A program made the translations under genes and the position numbers. The notes under the pieces are model-generated. The model worked only from the letters and a program-made list of their open reading frames with translations, was not told the DNA's origin and made no database searches. A DNA stretch of 64,000 nt from Phymorhynchus buccinoides (taxonomy: Eukaryota; Mollusca; Gastropoda; Neogastropoda; Raphitomidae): assembly GCA_017654935.2 (NCBI GenBank), contig CM065704.1, positions 26,991,720-27,055,719 on the forward strand, written 5' to 3'. Each line of letters opens with the position of its first letter. Within the stretch, counting starts at the first letter, position 1. Below, piece after piece: positions 22,335-34,508 of this stretch.

Positions 22335-22915
22335 CTACAGCTCTTCATCAGTAGTTTGCTTTTGTTTATGTGGATTTATTTTCACATATTCAAATATTTG
22401 TATTTTTTTTCTTAAAGAAATGGATTACCTTTCCCTCTCTGGCATTGCTGCTGAAAATAAAAGGATGGGCAGTCTCACTACGACCAACACAACAGTACAG
22501 GCACTCATATTTTTTTCTTCTGCTCTGTTTATTTTGCGCATAATACTGAAGAAAAGTGTGAAACCTGCCTTTCTTTCATGTTAATGTAATCTGCTGGCTG
22601 CAAGAGTTGCTTTATTGCCATTTTCCATCAAAAGGGCAGCATATTTTCCTATTTCATAACGTATAAAATCAGAGTAATCCTACCAACGTAAGTTTATCAG
22701 ATAGGGGATGAAATTTAAATACAAGGACGAATAAAGAACGAGATATAGGAGGGTGAAGAAAAACGGAAACATGTCTGCCGCTCGGCGACATTCTATTTCC
22801 GAGGGATAATTTATATACGAATGTGTTATACTCTTAGTGTCACATCCTCACACAACATTTGAAGGGATTCTGTCTTCTAGTTCACGAGATACAGCTTGGA
22901 CAATAAATATATAGC
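22335..22915. other. intergenic sequence, no gene seen
   Basis: AT-rich with no supported coding or RNA feature. Confidence 0.4.
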
Positions 22916-23390
22916 GCAAAGAAGGAAATTTCGGTTTTCAAGGTCACACTTCACGGTCAAGATCAGTATGGCGATAATGTATGCTCGGATGTTTTCTACT
23001 CTAGGTTATACAGTGTCACACACAATCTGAAGCACTTCTGTGAAGTACAAATGTGGAAAATATGGCTTAAAACCCAATTTTTAGACCCCTACCACTTTCA
23101 AGGCCTACCGATCTCCCGGACCTTGACCTTGACCTTGATCGGTATGCCATCATCAGAACGGCCATAAGCCAAAGTACCTACATGCCAAATTTGAAGACTC
23201 TAAGACCAACGGTGTGGAAGTTATGGCCCCTTAAAAATTTTCGGTTTTCAAGGTCATACACCAAGGTCAAGGTCAGGACGGTGAACATGTTTGCGCGGAT
23301 GCCTTCCTCTCATGGTGACACACCACCACACAAAATTTGAAGCGCTTCGGTCAAGCGGTTCGGGAGATATCCTTGAGAAAGACAAAAAGG
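22916..23390. repeat. ~309-bp tandem duplication with AGGTCA elements
   Basis: The phrase 'ttcggttttcaaggtca' occurs at about 22,931 and 23,240, and the following text ('ggtcaaggtcagta/gacgg.gaacatgt', 'cggatg', 'cacacaa..tgaagc.cttc') is similar in both. Between them lies the inverted form ccttgaccttgaccttgatc near 23,131. Confidence 0.65.
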
Positions 23391-24182
23391 GGAAAAAAGT
23401 TACATACACGAAACGAAAACATACTTCTTTGCGATCGTAGATCGGCAAAGGACAATAAAATTACCAAAGTATACAAAGCTTTTTGTATATTGGAATACCA
23501 CACGTTGAGGATAGAGCTGTGCATTTGCTCGGATCTTTTACCCCACAATTTTAGGGTTGTTAAGTATATGTATTTCTTTTAAATCCCAATTATTTTCTTT
23601 TAATCAGTTTGGCATGAATGATAACTCTTCCCTAACAAATTGGCAGGTCTTAGCAATTCGTAAGCACAACAATTCTGGCAAGCTTTTAGTTATTAATCAT
23701 ATCAAACTCCATTCACATGCCAGATGTATTGTACTTTGCTTTGTTTTGTCTCTCACCAAATCACCCATGTATGTTGGTCATGTTTATCATTTTGTTTGGC
23801 ATTCTGTCTTTCTGTGTTGTCTATTAGAAGAGTTAAAAACGACTATTTTCTCAATTTCATTTTTACATAAACAACAACCATTTCAATTAGTTATCAAAAC
23901 ATCATTGTTTCGACATGTACTATTGCACAAACCTGAGACATAAATTGTGTTCGATGTTTGCTTGATGGGTTTTCTTGTTATTATCACCTCACCTGACAGT
24001 AAGTTACATGCCTGACATCACTGATAAAAAAGCAAAAGAAAATAAACCAGGAAATGATTTGTATGCTGTCTCAACACTATATACGACATACAAATCATTT
24101 CTTTTTTTCTGAGTAGTAGAAGCAAACAAATGAATTACAAAGTGACTTGATGACAAACAAAATCAGGTTTCAATAACTGGAC
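23391..24182. other. intergenic sequence, no gene seen
   Basis: A plus-strand open frame at 23,557-23,943 has no recognised domain and no convincing splice sites. I do not call it. Confidence 0.4.
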
Positions 24183-24376
24183 TTAAGGATCTGTGGAAAT
24201 TTTCACACGTATGATTTTACTCAAGCACACTTCATGAAATTTGAACTCACCCGTGTGGAATAACAGAGGTACAACTTCAAGCCATTTCTTGAGAGGAAAG
24301 GCTGTCCCGTTAATTACTTTCATCTCTACTCTGTAATCCACGGCTATGTCCTTCACTACGATGTCCAGATGCAGTT
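24183..24376 (-). CDS. predicted secreted protein, exon 3 (last)
   Basis: A 194-nt exon after a strong acceptor (ttccttttcgtccatag) at 24,377. It opens with two bases completing the codon begun in exon 2, reads ELHLDIVVKDIAVDYRVEMK, then NGTAFPLKKWLEVVPLL and ends ...ISTDP with TAA at 24,183. One N-glycosylation site (NGT). The 419-bp intron before it is short for this region. No family is recognised. An alternative is that a donor before the stop leads to further exons, which would make this the 5' part of a larger receptor. Confidence 0.5.
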
Positions 24377-24800
24377 CTATGGACGAAAAGGAACAATAGG
24401 TAAAGCGGGTCAATTATCAAACATAATTCAACTCAGTGGCATAAAATGTACGATGGCTATAGCTTATGCTGATATGAACTGTCTGTGCATATTTGTGTGG
24501 CTGCGCATATGCACATAAGTGAGTGCGCATACACACCACCAATGCATTTTGTATGTGCGCATTTAAACAGAATTCATCAACAGTTTTCTTCGATTCGCTA
24601 TTGAATAGAATTAATTAGTAAGTAAACATTGCACAAATTAAGTATTACTGAGTATAATTTGTTTTTATAATTAAGCTTCAAGAGGCCGTATACTATGAAC
24701 AAAAGCAGCTGCTATATTTTACAATGCAAAAACAATTTATACATCTCTTGATCTTATTCCATAGTGAAAATAAAGGTTCACACTGTCGTCAAAAACTTAC

Positions 24801-25237
24801 CATAAATTGGATCTTTTTGTGGGTGAAAGTAAGGTAAATCATACACGGGTTCGCAGCCCGTCCAAGCATATGCATGTTTGCAAAGATAAAGGCATTGAAA
24901 TATAAAGCTAGGTATGGTCACAAGCACATGGTTTTTTCTTGTGCATGTCTGATACAAGAAGCTGATGTGTGGATACCTGCCATCTGTTTTGTGATATTTT
25001 CTCCTATTTGGGTTGACTTTAACTTTTGGACGCAGGGTGTGCAGCACGAGTTTACACATATAAGGGGATTTGTTTATTGTGTGCTTCTCTGCTTTGTGGA
25101 AGTAAACAATGTCGAATGACGACGATGTCACTTGGAGTTTGCTTGGTGTGGACATCATGCATTTCACAATATCAGCTGTGCACAAGGTTACATGTTCATA
25201 AGAAGTGTTCTGAGGACTGTAGCAAGGACTTGTCATG
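24801..25237 (-). CDS. predicted secreted protein, exon 2
   Basis: A 437-nt exon with acceptor (gttatctgacag) at 25,238 and a perfect GTAAGT donor at 24,800. It reads MTSPCYSPQNTSYEHVTLC and continues with paired cysteines (CTADIVKC, YMCK, YQTC, FQCLYLCKHAYAWTGC) and N-glycosylation sites (NTS, NKS). The even spread of cysteines and lack of hydrophobic segments fit an extracellular domain, possibly CUB-like, but I do not recognise it. Its phase (1 base in, 1 base out) joins exactly to exons 1 and 3. Confidence 0.55.
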
Positions 25238-25873
25238 CTGTCAGATAACGTAAGTTCATTCTGCATCATGTGACGGGCTGGATCTGTTTTCATAGCTTGT
25301 GGAAGAAACAGATGGAAGCAAATACATACAAGTAGGTATATCTACAAAAACGGTCAAAATTCAAGGTAGCCCAAAACCAAAGGCCTATTTCTAAACAAGC
25401 CCGTAATAGAAACTCACATGCAAATTTTCAATTAAATCTCATTCATAGTTTTGAAGATAATTGCTTTTAAAGACCCCATATTTTGCGCAATTTTAGAAAA
25501 GTGCAAAAAATGCCGTTTTTGAAGTCGCATATCTGAAATATTAATGCATTTTCAAAGTTAAAACTTGGTTTTCCTAACAGTTGGATACTTATACGACATG
25601 CCAATTTTTTTTCTGTCTAATCAGACTGTACAGTTTTGAAAACACAGGGGTGCAAAAATGGCTAAAAACGCTATTTCCGCTTTTGTCTAATATGCAAATG
25701 TCAGCACAACTGACACTAAACTGACAATATCTCTAAAAGTAATGGACTGACTGCAATAAAATGTGTATCCAGGGATTCAGCATTGATTCAGGATTAAGAA
25801 TCAGTCAATATTTATGGAAAATAAACCCATTTTAACTCTTACACACAAGTAATATAAGCCCTAATGCTGAAAA

Positions 25874-25968
25874 ATGGGGTGGGGGGGGGGGGGTGCGGGG
25901 GATGGTTGGGGTGGGAGGGGTGCGGGGGATGGTTGGGGTGAGGGTGGGGGATGCGGTGGGGGTTGGAA
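25874..25968. repeat. G-rich minisatellite
   Basis: Units of about 25-28 bp such as gtgcgggggatggttggggt with multiple G runs. The plus strand could form G-quadruplexes. Confidence 0.8.
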
Positions 25969-26039
25969 CGGGATGAGAGAAGAAGATGGAAGGAAGGAGA
26001 GAGACAAAAGTAATAATATAATATTTCGCGGACACGGCG

Positions 26040-26106
26040 AAACCGGTGCTCAGCGTTACCGGTACTTGGCGTTACCGGTACTAGGCATTACCGGTACTCG
26101 ACGTTG
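26040..26106. repeat. 16-bp tandem repeat with ACCGGT palindrome
   Basis: Four units like cgttaccggtacttgg, each carrying the palindrome ACCGGT/TACCGGTA. Confidence 0.8.
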
Positions 26107-26763
26107 CACTAATGACCATAAAAGAGTGCCACCACAACCATTAAAGTTCCTAGTGCCATAAAATGTTCCAAATCCATTTGTTCGCCTGTCAAATCAAATA
26201 ATCTTTTGAAATCTGGTACTTCAGACCTGCATACGTCTCCAAAACGTCATGTGGGAAGCTTTATTGTCCTTTGCCCCTCTACAGTGGATAAAGGAGCATA
26301 AGCTAGTTGCGGTCTGTTTTGTGCTGTTTTCTTTTTGTGTGTAGGTGTTTGTCTGTCTATAAAAAAATATTTTTCGAACCGCTAAACAGAATCACATCAA
26401 AATTTGTGTGACAGTGTATGACCAAGACTAAAAGACATATGCGGGGGGAAATGCAGCCGCCCTAACCTTGACATTGACGTTTGACCTTGAAAACTTTAAT
26501 TTCTTCTTGTGGCCACATCCTTCAAGGTACAATCTTGAAATTTAGTATGTGGACATCTTAGCTTTAGATGTTTTGGAGTACTGATTATCAATTACCTTGT
26601 TGACCTTGGTCTTTGAACTTGACCTTTGACCTTGGTCATGTGAACTGGTTTGTTGTTAGTCTTTGTTTTCACCCTTTTGCAGTCACAAACATCACATTTT
26701 GTGGGTTAGTACAATGGCTCAAGGTCAACATGATAATATAAAGAATTGATTACTTTGATGATC
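26107..26763. other. intergenic sequence rich in ccttgacctt/AGGTCA elements
   Basis: Repeated 'gaccttgaccttgg'-like phrases at 26,463-26,490 and 26,605-26,640. No gene seen. Confidence 0.5.
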
Positions 26764-26989
26764 TTAACCCCTTTCCTGCCTGCCCCATGTGGGTGATGTC
26801 ATTGATGATGTCATAACGTCATTGTCCTGGAATGCAGGTTTTTGTCTTAGATGCTTAAGAAGTCAGGAAAGATTATATCCCTAGACCAATTTGTTATACT
26901 GAGTTTAACAGGTCTCTTTTATATTTTATGACAAAATACGGTATAGGAAAAAGAACTGCTCCATTTTTCTTTGTCAGTGAAGGTGTTAA
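26764..26989. mobile_element. possible piggyBac-type MITE
   Basis: Two TTAA sites (26,764-26,767 and 26,986-26,989) bound about 218 bp with inverted ends CCCCTTTCCTGCC and, from the right, CACCTTCACTGAC. The match is imperfect but parallels the better MITE at 15,462. No coding capacity. Confidence 0.45.
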
Positions 26990-26999
26990 TCTTGACTTT

Positions 27000-28025
27000 T
27001 GACATCGTGTCTTTGAGCAGTGTCATGCCGCAAAGAAAAGACCTTTAAAACACCGTGACCTTGATCTTCACTTTTGACCTTGTGGCTGTAGTCAGTAAGC
27101 CATTGGTTGTAGACCCATATAACTATTATATGCTTAATCAGCATTACCATAAAATGCTGAGGGAAACGTTTTGAAGCTTGTTAACCTTGACCATTGGCCT
27201 TGTGGCTGTCCGATGAGAATCATTGGTCGTACAGCCCTAGGCCCTCAAACCATGTGTTTTTATTATCACCCAAAGAATGCAGAGGGGAGATCTATTTTAA
27301 GCTTATAGAACTTGGTTTCAGAATTGAAACCAGAAATATTCAGTATCAACTGCGTTCTCCATGTCGGTGTACTCTGCAGTGGCGTTGTCGTCTTCATAGT
27401 GAGGCTTTGGTGGTAAATCTTGCTGCATTTGTTGTTGTGTATTATGTACTATTATTAGCATCGGCTGGATGATGAATTGTAGGAATTGTGCCAGGTTAGA
27501 TGCCATATCTTCAGGAGTCTTGTGAGTGGAAGTTGGACTTGGAAGAAATGGCACTGGATTACATGTGCGTTTATAATGTCAGTTCTTGAGGCATTGCAAT
27601 TGAAAGGTTGATACGGGGCCTATGTCTTATCTTAACTGGTATGGTTCTCATCGAATTTGCTCTTCCATCAGGAGCTTTTCCTTCTACATTCGTTTGCTGT
27701 CGATTTTCTTGCCTTGCTGAATTCACTATTTCCTGCTCCACTACACAAACTCTCCTTTAGACCGACACAAGTTTGCATGACACAAACGATAATAAAAACT
27801 CTCTCTCTCTCTCTCTTGTTTATCTTCCCATCTCTCCCTCGCGGTTTCCTTCCGCCTTTCTTCTCTTTCTCGCAATCCTTCTCATTCTTTTCTCATTTTC
27901 ACACTCGTTTCTGCTTGTTCAATTTCTTTGTTTTCTGTCTCTGTCGTTTTTTCCTTTCCTTTTGTTTATTTTGATACTAGTAGTACTAATACAAGTAATA
28001 GTAGAATGTTATTTGAAATATTCAT
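27000..28025. other. intergenic sequence; lone 150-bp repeat unit, no gene
   Basis: A degraded unit of the 18.6-21.2 kb repeat lies at 27,090-27,180 (cattggttgtagacccatataac...aatcagcattacc). The rest shows no supported gene. Confidence 0.5.
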
Positions 28026-28029
28026 ATTC

Positions 28030-28130
28030 AGGGGCGTAGCATCCAGGTCAGGCACTCAGGCTAGAGCCTGACCACTTTTTTCACATACATACACACACGC
28101 ACGCACGCGCGCACGCACGCACACACACAC

Positions 28131-28174
<44 letters not shown>

Positions 28175-28213
28175 GTAATTATGCATGTGTTATCTCGTGC
28201 GTGCACATGTGTG

Positions 28214-28300
<87 letters not shown>

Positions 28301-28717
28301 ACGCGCCAGCTCAATTTTGCATTAACCAAAAAACTGCATTTTTTTGCTTTTCCAACTTTCACACAAACACTTTAGATCTAGACTTTATTTATTCCAGGCA
28401 ATTCCATGCATGCGTTTTAGCTAAGAATAATATGGATTCCAAATTCACATTATATTCTCCCCGGAGAGGCTTCCATTGCATCTTTTGCAGTCAAACTATC
28501 GTCAGCTGCTGGGGGCTATGCCTTCGATCAATCCCCTCCCAAGAGTTTGCATGAGTTTAAGTTAAGAACAATATGTATTACAAATTCACATCGTATTCTC
28601 CCAGGAAAGACTTCCATTGGATCTTTTACTGTCAAACTATCGTCAGCTTCTGGGGGCTATGCCCCCCCTTCCCCCCATTTCGGCCTGACCACTTTTAGAA
28701 GGCTTGCTACACACCTG
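28030..28717. repeat. possible hAT-like MITE holding (CA)n and a ~128-bp tandem duplication
   Basis: Left end CAGGGGCGTAGCATCC and, read from the right, CAGGTGTGTAGCAAGCC form imperfect inverted ends of hAT style; no clear 8-bp target duplication was found. Inside are a (CA)n/(TA)n tract (28,082-28,296) and two direct copies of a 128-bp block ending 'gtcaaactatcgtcagct.ctgggggctatgcc' (about 28,395-28,520 and 28,540-28,665). Confidence 0.4.
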
Positions 28718-28817
28718 ATTTTATGTTGATAAGTCTAGATCTATTTTTCATAATTTATGTTTGCACTTTTATTGTTTATTGTTTATTAAGCTTACTGCTT
28801 CTTTTGAATTATTGTTT

Positions 28818-28819
<2 letters not shown>

Positions 28820-28883
<64 letters not shown>
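28820..28883. repeat. (CT)n microsatellite
   Basis: Simple CT tract. Confidence 0.95.
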
Positions 28884-28887
<4 letters not shown>

Positions 28888-29648
28888 TTTCATGGATTTC
28901 TTATGACATTCAAGCAAGTACCTGATTCAAGTAACGAAAATAGTCTACTTTGTGTGAGTTATTGTTCTTGATTAATATTAATAAAGTCATTTTAAATGCC
29001 ATAATTATTTTGAAAAAGAAGCATAATGTGCAAAGTTATTATTAGATTAATACGCATTTGTTAGTTTTATTAACATGTTTGAAAACATTTATTCGTTTCG
29101 TACACCGCTTTTGTATAAAATAAAAAATACCATGTTTGTTTGTAATCTGGGTCTCCACAAATCTAAATTTGAACTTTTGGCCTTTTTTCTTATAAACAAT
29201 GCAAAACAAAGTGTATTTTGCCATGCATAATTAAAAACAAATGACACCTGAACAAAACTTACAGATTTTATGATGTTAACTTGACACAGTAATAGATAGA
29301 TCAAGGCCGAAAGTCGTGTCCGAATAATAATTTACACTGAGTCTGAATTACCGTTCTTGCTATTTTAAGTAATGAAAAAAGTGTGGTTTTGACCAACAAA
29401 ATCGCAAAAGCTGTTGCCTAAAAAAATTGAATCAATCACTGAAACAATTTCCCAAAGCTTTCACGCGTTTAAAAACAACCATGCTTCGAAAATTGTAACG
29501 AAATGTATGTATGCATTTTCTGAGTTTGAACTTTCGGTTTTGACTTCATTTTCACGCGAACTGCGCGGTTCTTGGAATAATAAGGTACATAGCATTACAA
29601 ATTAGTGATACTTGAGCAAAACTGGCATATGCTGTATTTTTTGCTTAC

Positions 29649-29833
29649 GTAATTAAGAGTTGATCGACTCCGAAAATCCGTTCATCGAGTGTCACGGCGC
29701 CCACATTGCTGATCGCTGGGCTGGACGCTCTCGACCACGTGATACTGTGATTTGTCATCCTCTCAAATTTGCCCCTTATGCAATTGCCTAGAATAGTGTA
29801 TATCAACGGAAAGAGGAAAGAACGAGCTTTCAA
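29649..29833 (-). CDS. predicted secreted protein, exon 1 with signal peptide
   Basis: ATG at 29,833 opens MKARSFLFPLIYTILGNCIR, a classical signal peptide (basic start, hydrophobic core, small residues before a break). About 40 mature residues follow, including an NHS glycosylation site, ending in a GTAAGC donor at 29,648. The exon is 185 nt and leaves two bases of a codon. Joined to 25,237-24,801 and 24,376-24,183 it gives 816 nt, exactly 272 codons with the stop, or 271 aa. The 4.4-kb first intron contains repeats and MITEs. The protein could be a stand-alone secreted factor or the 5' end of the left receptor gene. I know no homologue. Confidence 0.5.
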
Positions 29834-29849
29834 GCGATCTGAATCCCAA

Positions 29850-31700
29850 AACGAATGAATTCGAAACCATATAACACTGTGTGTTTTAACATTTTGTATT
29901 TTTTTAACCTACAATGTTTTCAATAAAATCGAAAGTAACTTTCTTGGGGAATTGACAATGAGATAGCCGAAACCCTCAGCTTTCTGCACATATAACGGTT
30001 ATTCTGATTGGTTGTGAGGGGCAATTTCTACAGCCGTTACAAGCAACGTACCATTTTTGGTAGTGACGTTGGCCTTGTTAAAACTTTGGTCACGCTTCGT
30101 TTTCGACCGCGATCCCATCCTTGTTTGATTAACGATTGTGTAAGTGCACTCGCATTGGTACAAAATACGCAACACACACAGTGAGTAGGAAAGAACATTT
30201 TCTTTGTTGGCGTGTATTTCATGAACATTCGTGATATCTTTTGAGAAATCAGAAGTTGAAAATGGGTAAAATCTGGGCAGCTCAGTCAGTGTTTCATGAC
30301 GTTGTATAGGTAAAGGGTCTACCTAATACAATCATGCAACACAAGAAACGCAACCAAATTGCTGTTTTCTGTTTGTATATTGACTAAATAGGATTCCACC
30401 ACAAGCAAACCAGAAAAATAAAAAATAATACAAGACTTGACTTTATTTGTCCAAAGCTAAAATTTGAAATGAAAAGCAAACAGTCTGTTACTGTATGTTT
30501 GTTTTGTTTTGTTTTGCCATTTATTGTTGTTTTATTGTTTGTTGTTGTTGTTGTATTTTTTTTGTTTAGGGGGACTAATACTTCTACTAGCTTTTACTGT
30601 ATGCGCAAAACTTTGATCTGGTTGCCTGCATAATGTACGTGCCTCCATCCCCATATCCTTCTTAACTAAAGCATGTTTTCCGTTACTTGCCCGCTGTATA
30701 TATCAAATTTAAATTTAAATGCTCCATGTTTTGCAAGTTGAATTCGACAGAACAAAATGATAAATTCCTTGTTTACAGCCTTCAAGGTTTTTTTTTAAAT
30801 TTTAGTATTATTTTTTACCAACAGCAACAGCTCTTTCGCGTGGCTTATGGACATGCTGGCTGATATTTTCCCATTGGTGTTCTCATTTTAAAGTTATAGT
30901 TAACTGTTTATGTTGTTCTTGTTTGTGTAGGGAGGCACATAATACTGATAGGCTGTATAAGTATGTAAGGTACTGGGAACCATATCATTGACATGTTTTT
31001 AACATGCTTTTTGTTTATTAAAGTACAGCTTTAAAGTTATAAGAATGTTGGGAATGACTTAAATGTGCAATAGTTTCAGTTTAAATTGAGAGACTTGAAA
31101 CTCTTAGAAATTAGGACTTTCTATACCAACATCTGGTTAAATGTGTCACCTATGTATCATAAACGTTCTCTGTTGTAGCCTAGGTTGCATGGTAGGTACT
31201 TCACCTTTTGGCATGATAATAGATTGTATTGTTATGACGTCATTATTTGATGTAATCATTTTGATGACATAATGAATGTTTGTGTCACAACCATAGATAT
31301 GACCTGATGAAAAATGAGCAATTCACTTGAAAAATTTCCACAAATGATATGATGGGCGTTTGTGTTTTTTGTTTAGTATTGTAAACGTTCTCTGTTGCTG
31401 ACCATTTACGCTGATTTTCTTTGAAATTGATCTGTTAACATATTCAGTTTATCATCATTTTGGTCGTTTTGTATGCTCATTTTGTAATACCCTGAGGGTT
31501 GTCTGCTCACAAACTCATAGTTGTTTTAGTTGTGGAGCATTCAGTAAAACAGAGAAACTTACAGCTTGGCATAGGGACCTGCCTCAAGTAGTCATTTGAA
31601 AAACTTTAAAAAAACAAGTTCATTGAAGAGCCCAGAAATAATAAATAGGTTTCCAATGGCAAGTGTCCATATGTTTGTCATAAACACTTATTCATCATAA
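29850..31700. other. intergenic spacer and receptor 3' flank, no gene seen
   Basis: AT-rich with (GTTTT)n and (GTT)n patches at 30,500-30,560. It would contain the promoter of the secreted-protein gene and the 3' UTR of the right receptor. A minus-strand AATAAA at about 31,014-31,019 could serve as poly(A) signal for the receptor, but that is weak. Confidence 0.4.
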
Positions 31701-31725
31701 TTCTTTAAGTATCTAATGTTAGCAA

Positions 31726-33756
31726 TTACTGGGCGAGAGATCCTATTAATTTCAGAAGCTTTTCTTCGTTGATTTTTTGTCTTTTCTCCAGCAGCAGGTT
31801 GAGTGTGTAGAGAAAGGGGTTGAGGGCTGAGTTCAAGGGCATCACCAGGATGGCCATCACCACGTTGAGTTCCCCTGACACAGACACCCCCTGTGAGGCC
31901 AGCAGCCCCAGCAAACCAATGGGGAACCAGCACAGAAAGTCTGACATCACCACCGTGAACAAGCGACGAGCTATGCTGGCATCCTGAGATCGCTGACTGC
32001 TTGCACCACCACTTAGTTTATTTGATTGTATGGACCAGTAGATGACTGCCTGGCCTGAAGCAATCAGCTGGAACAGGATGAAGTTCAAAACGATCATTAT
32101 TCCAAAGGAGTAGTTCTTACCAGCAAACAGCTTTGTAGTGACAGGAAGAGGGATACAGATTCCTGTCTGACTGTAGAATTCCCAGTGAGCCATACCAGGC
32201 AGTAGTGGAACAACAGCAAGAACAAATCCGACAGTCCATATCAGACCAGAGGCCAGTTGTGCGTTCCAACCTTTGAAGTGCAAGAAACTCAGTGGAAAAC
32301 GCACAACAAGAAAGCGATCCAATGTAATCAAACAGATTAAAAACGAAGACACTTCACACGACAACAAAGACAAAAAGCCAGCTAGTTTGCACAAAACACT
32401 ATGTCTCCATTTAATGTCTTCCCAAACGTAAAACGACTGATACATTTTATCAGCTATGCCTATGACCATCAGATAAACTCCCATCAGGAAATCAGACACA
32501 CACAAATAGAGAACAAAGACACTGAAGCCTGGAGAACCACTGCCTTTAAGAGAAGACGCACGGAACATAAAACTCACACAATTTCCTATCAAAGCTAAAC
32601 TGCTGAAGAGAGCTAGACAGATTCTATAAGCAGTAGACCTCAGCAGATCCAGGCAGGAAGACAAATCGTCTTGTGGTGCTTGACAGCTGCTGAGACTGGG
32701 GAGAAGTTCGGCTGCACAACATACTTTATAGTTGTCAGCATAAACAGTGTGCATTTGGTCCAGACCTGAAAACAGATTTTTCTCAATGCTTGCCAATGCA
32801 TTTCCTCTCAGATCCAGAGTCTCAAGACTTCTCATTGGTTGAAAACCTGAACCGGTCACATACTCAATGCCATTATATGACAGATTGAAGTGTGTAACTT
32901 CTGGAAACAGAAGGGCAGGACTTCGATCAAAATTGTAAATACCGGTCCATGACAGATCAAGATTTCTTATTCCAGGGAAAATTACTGATGTGTTCGCACC
33001 TACTGACACTGTCATTGGATTATCAGATAAAAACAATGATTTTATGTTTGGACTATGCAATAATAACCCCATGGGAACACTAACCAGTTTGTTGAAACTT
33101 AAGTCAAGGATGATCAGATTGGACAATGCTATATCAGAAACATTTGTTAGTTGACTGTCAGCCAGACTGAGGTAGACGAGCATTGGGTTGGCTGACAGTT
33201 CAGCCAGGGTCATCCCACTGCCTCTCCCATTCAGATACCTCAGTTCAGGATGACTATGGGCAGGAAAATGCTGACAGGTGAAGGCCAGACCATGACAGAC
33301 ACATTGCTCTGGGCAGTGCTGGTCACACAGCAGCTCATCATCTGACTGAGGACAATGGTTGATGCCATCACACACCCGACTGGGATGAACACATATCCTG
33401 GAATGAAAACATTGGTAATGTCCAGGGCAGGTGTAGGTGTCACAGTCTGTTTCGTCCTCGTGGTCTGGGCAGTCGTACAGACCGTTACACCTGGTAAAGG
33501 TGGGCAGACAGTGTCCATCATCTGCACACTGGTAGTAAGTGTCTGGACACAACTGGAGGGATGGGGGCTGTCCGTCCTGTGCAGTGGGCAGAGGGGTGAT
33601 GGTGGTGCTGCCATTTCTTGTAAAGTCAATCACAGCTGTCTCAGCTGATACGTGGTGGGTTTCTCTCCATTCTTCACTTATCATGGGACATCTGATTTCG
33701 TCCTCTTCATTGATACAGTCTATCTGTCCGTCACATATCTGGCCAGTTGTATAGCA
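31726..33756 (-). CDS. GRL101-like LDLa-LRR G-protein-coupled receptor, complete terminal exon
   Basis: A cell-surface 7TM receptor with a large leucine-rich ectodomain, of the Lymnaea GRL101/relaxin-receptor-like (LGR type C) group. The exon opens at an acceptor (ttatttcacag), so the Met seven codons upstream is intronic. Using that Met as residue 1: end of an LDLa (8-30), LDLa 77-112, LDLa 117-151, LRR N-cap 155-168, about six LRRs (176-340), cysteine hinge 353-375 ending DLSSCLDLLRS, then seven helices from about 383. GPCR landmarks: GN in TM1 (398), LCVSD in TM2 (425), DRF instead of DRY after TM3 (487), CWFP in TM6 (616), NPFLY in TM7 (653). Short tail, stop TAA. Intact and intronless over 2.03 kb. 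Ligand unknown. Confidence 0.92.
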   Translation of the reverse strand, partial: CYTTGQICDGQIDCINEEDEIRCPMISEEWRETHHVSAETAVIDFTRNGSTTITPLPTAQDGQPPSLQLCPDTYYQCADDGHCLPTFTRCNGLYDCPDHEDETDCDTYTCPGHYQCFHSRICVHPSRVCDGINHCPQSDDELLCDQHCPEQCVCHGLAFTCQHFPAHSHPELRYLNGRGSGMTLAELSANPMLVYLSLADSQLTNVSDIALSNLIILDLSFNKLVSVPMGLLLHSPNIKSLFLSDNPMTVSVGANTSVIFPGIRNLDLSWTGIYNFDRSPALLFPEVTHFNLSYNGIEYVTGSGFQPMRSLETLDLRGNALASIEKNLFSGLDQMHTVYADNYKVCCAAELLPSLSSCQAPQDDLSSCLDLLRSTAYRICLALFSSLALIGNCVSFMFRASSLKGSGSPGFSVFVLYLCVSDFLMGVYLMVIGIADKMYQSFYVWEDIKWRHSVLCKLAGFLSLLSCEVSSFLICLITLDRFLVVRFPLSFLHFKGWNAQLASGLIWTVGFVLAVVPLLPGMAHWEFYSQTGICIPLPVTTKLFAGKNYSFGIMIVLNFILFQLIASGQAVIYWSIQSNKLSGGASSQRSQDASIARRLFTVVMSDFLCWFPIGLLGLLASQGVSVSGELNVVMAILVMPLNSALNPFLYTLNLLLEKRQKINEEKLLKLIGSLAQ

Positions 33757-34284
33757 CTGTGAAATAATGTGAAACATTAATACAATTTTTGATCAAAGAA
33801 ACCACAAGCCATTTCAAGCCACATTTGTACAGTGCATGGAGGGTTGGTAGTGTTTTGTGGTATAGTTTGTTCATAAACATTAATACAATGTTACGCATCA
33901 CAATACAAACTTATCTTCATTTGACATTATGAAAATACGGATTTAAAAGAAGGGGATTGATATATAAATTAGTATTGGCTATTTCTAATTACATAGACTT
34001 TAAACATTCTGGAACTGGGTATTGTGAGGATTCATATGCCATCATTTTTATTGCTATAAAAATTAATGGTCTTTGCATGTCTGTGCTACTACGTAGACAG
34101 TTCTTCGTGTGCAAAATTTACAATCCAAACAATGCATTATTATATGAAGCAAAAAGAGGATAACCTGAAAAGGTGGGGTTTGTTGCAAAATCGGATGAAT
34201 TTGTAATGTGAATCGGCACAATAGTGTAAGTGTGAGACAACAAAGTTGGTGCAACGCGAGATAACAACGCGAGGGAGACAGAGA

Positions 34285-34508
<224 letters not shown>

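Noticed and set aside
22154..22584. Poly-Gly frames across the G run
   Set aside because: Produced by the homopolymer; no supporting domain or splice site.
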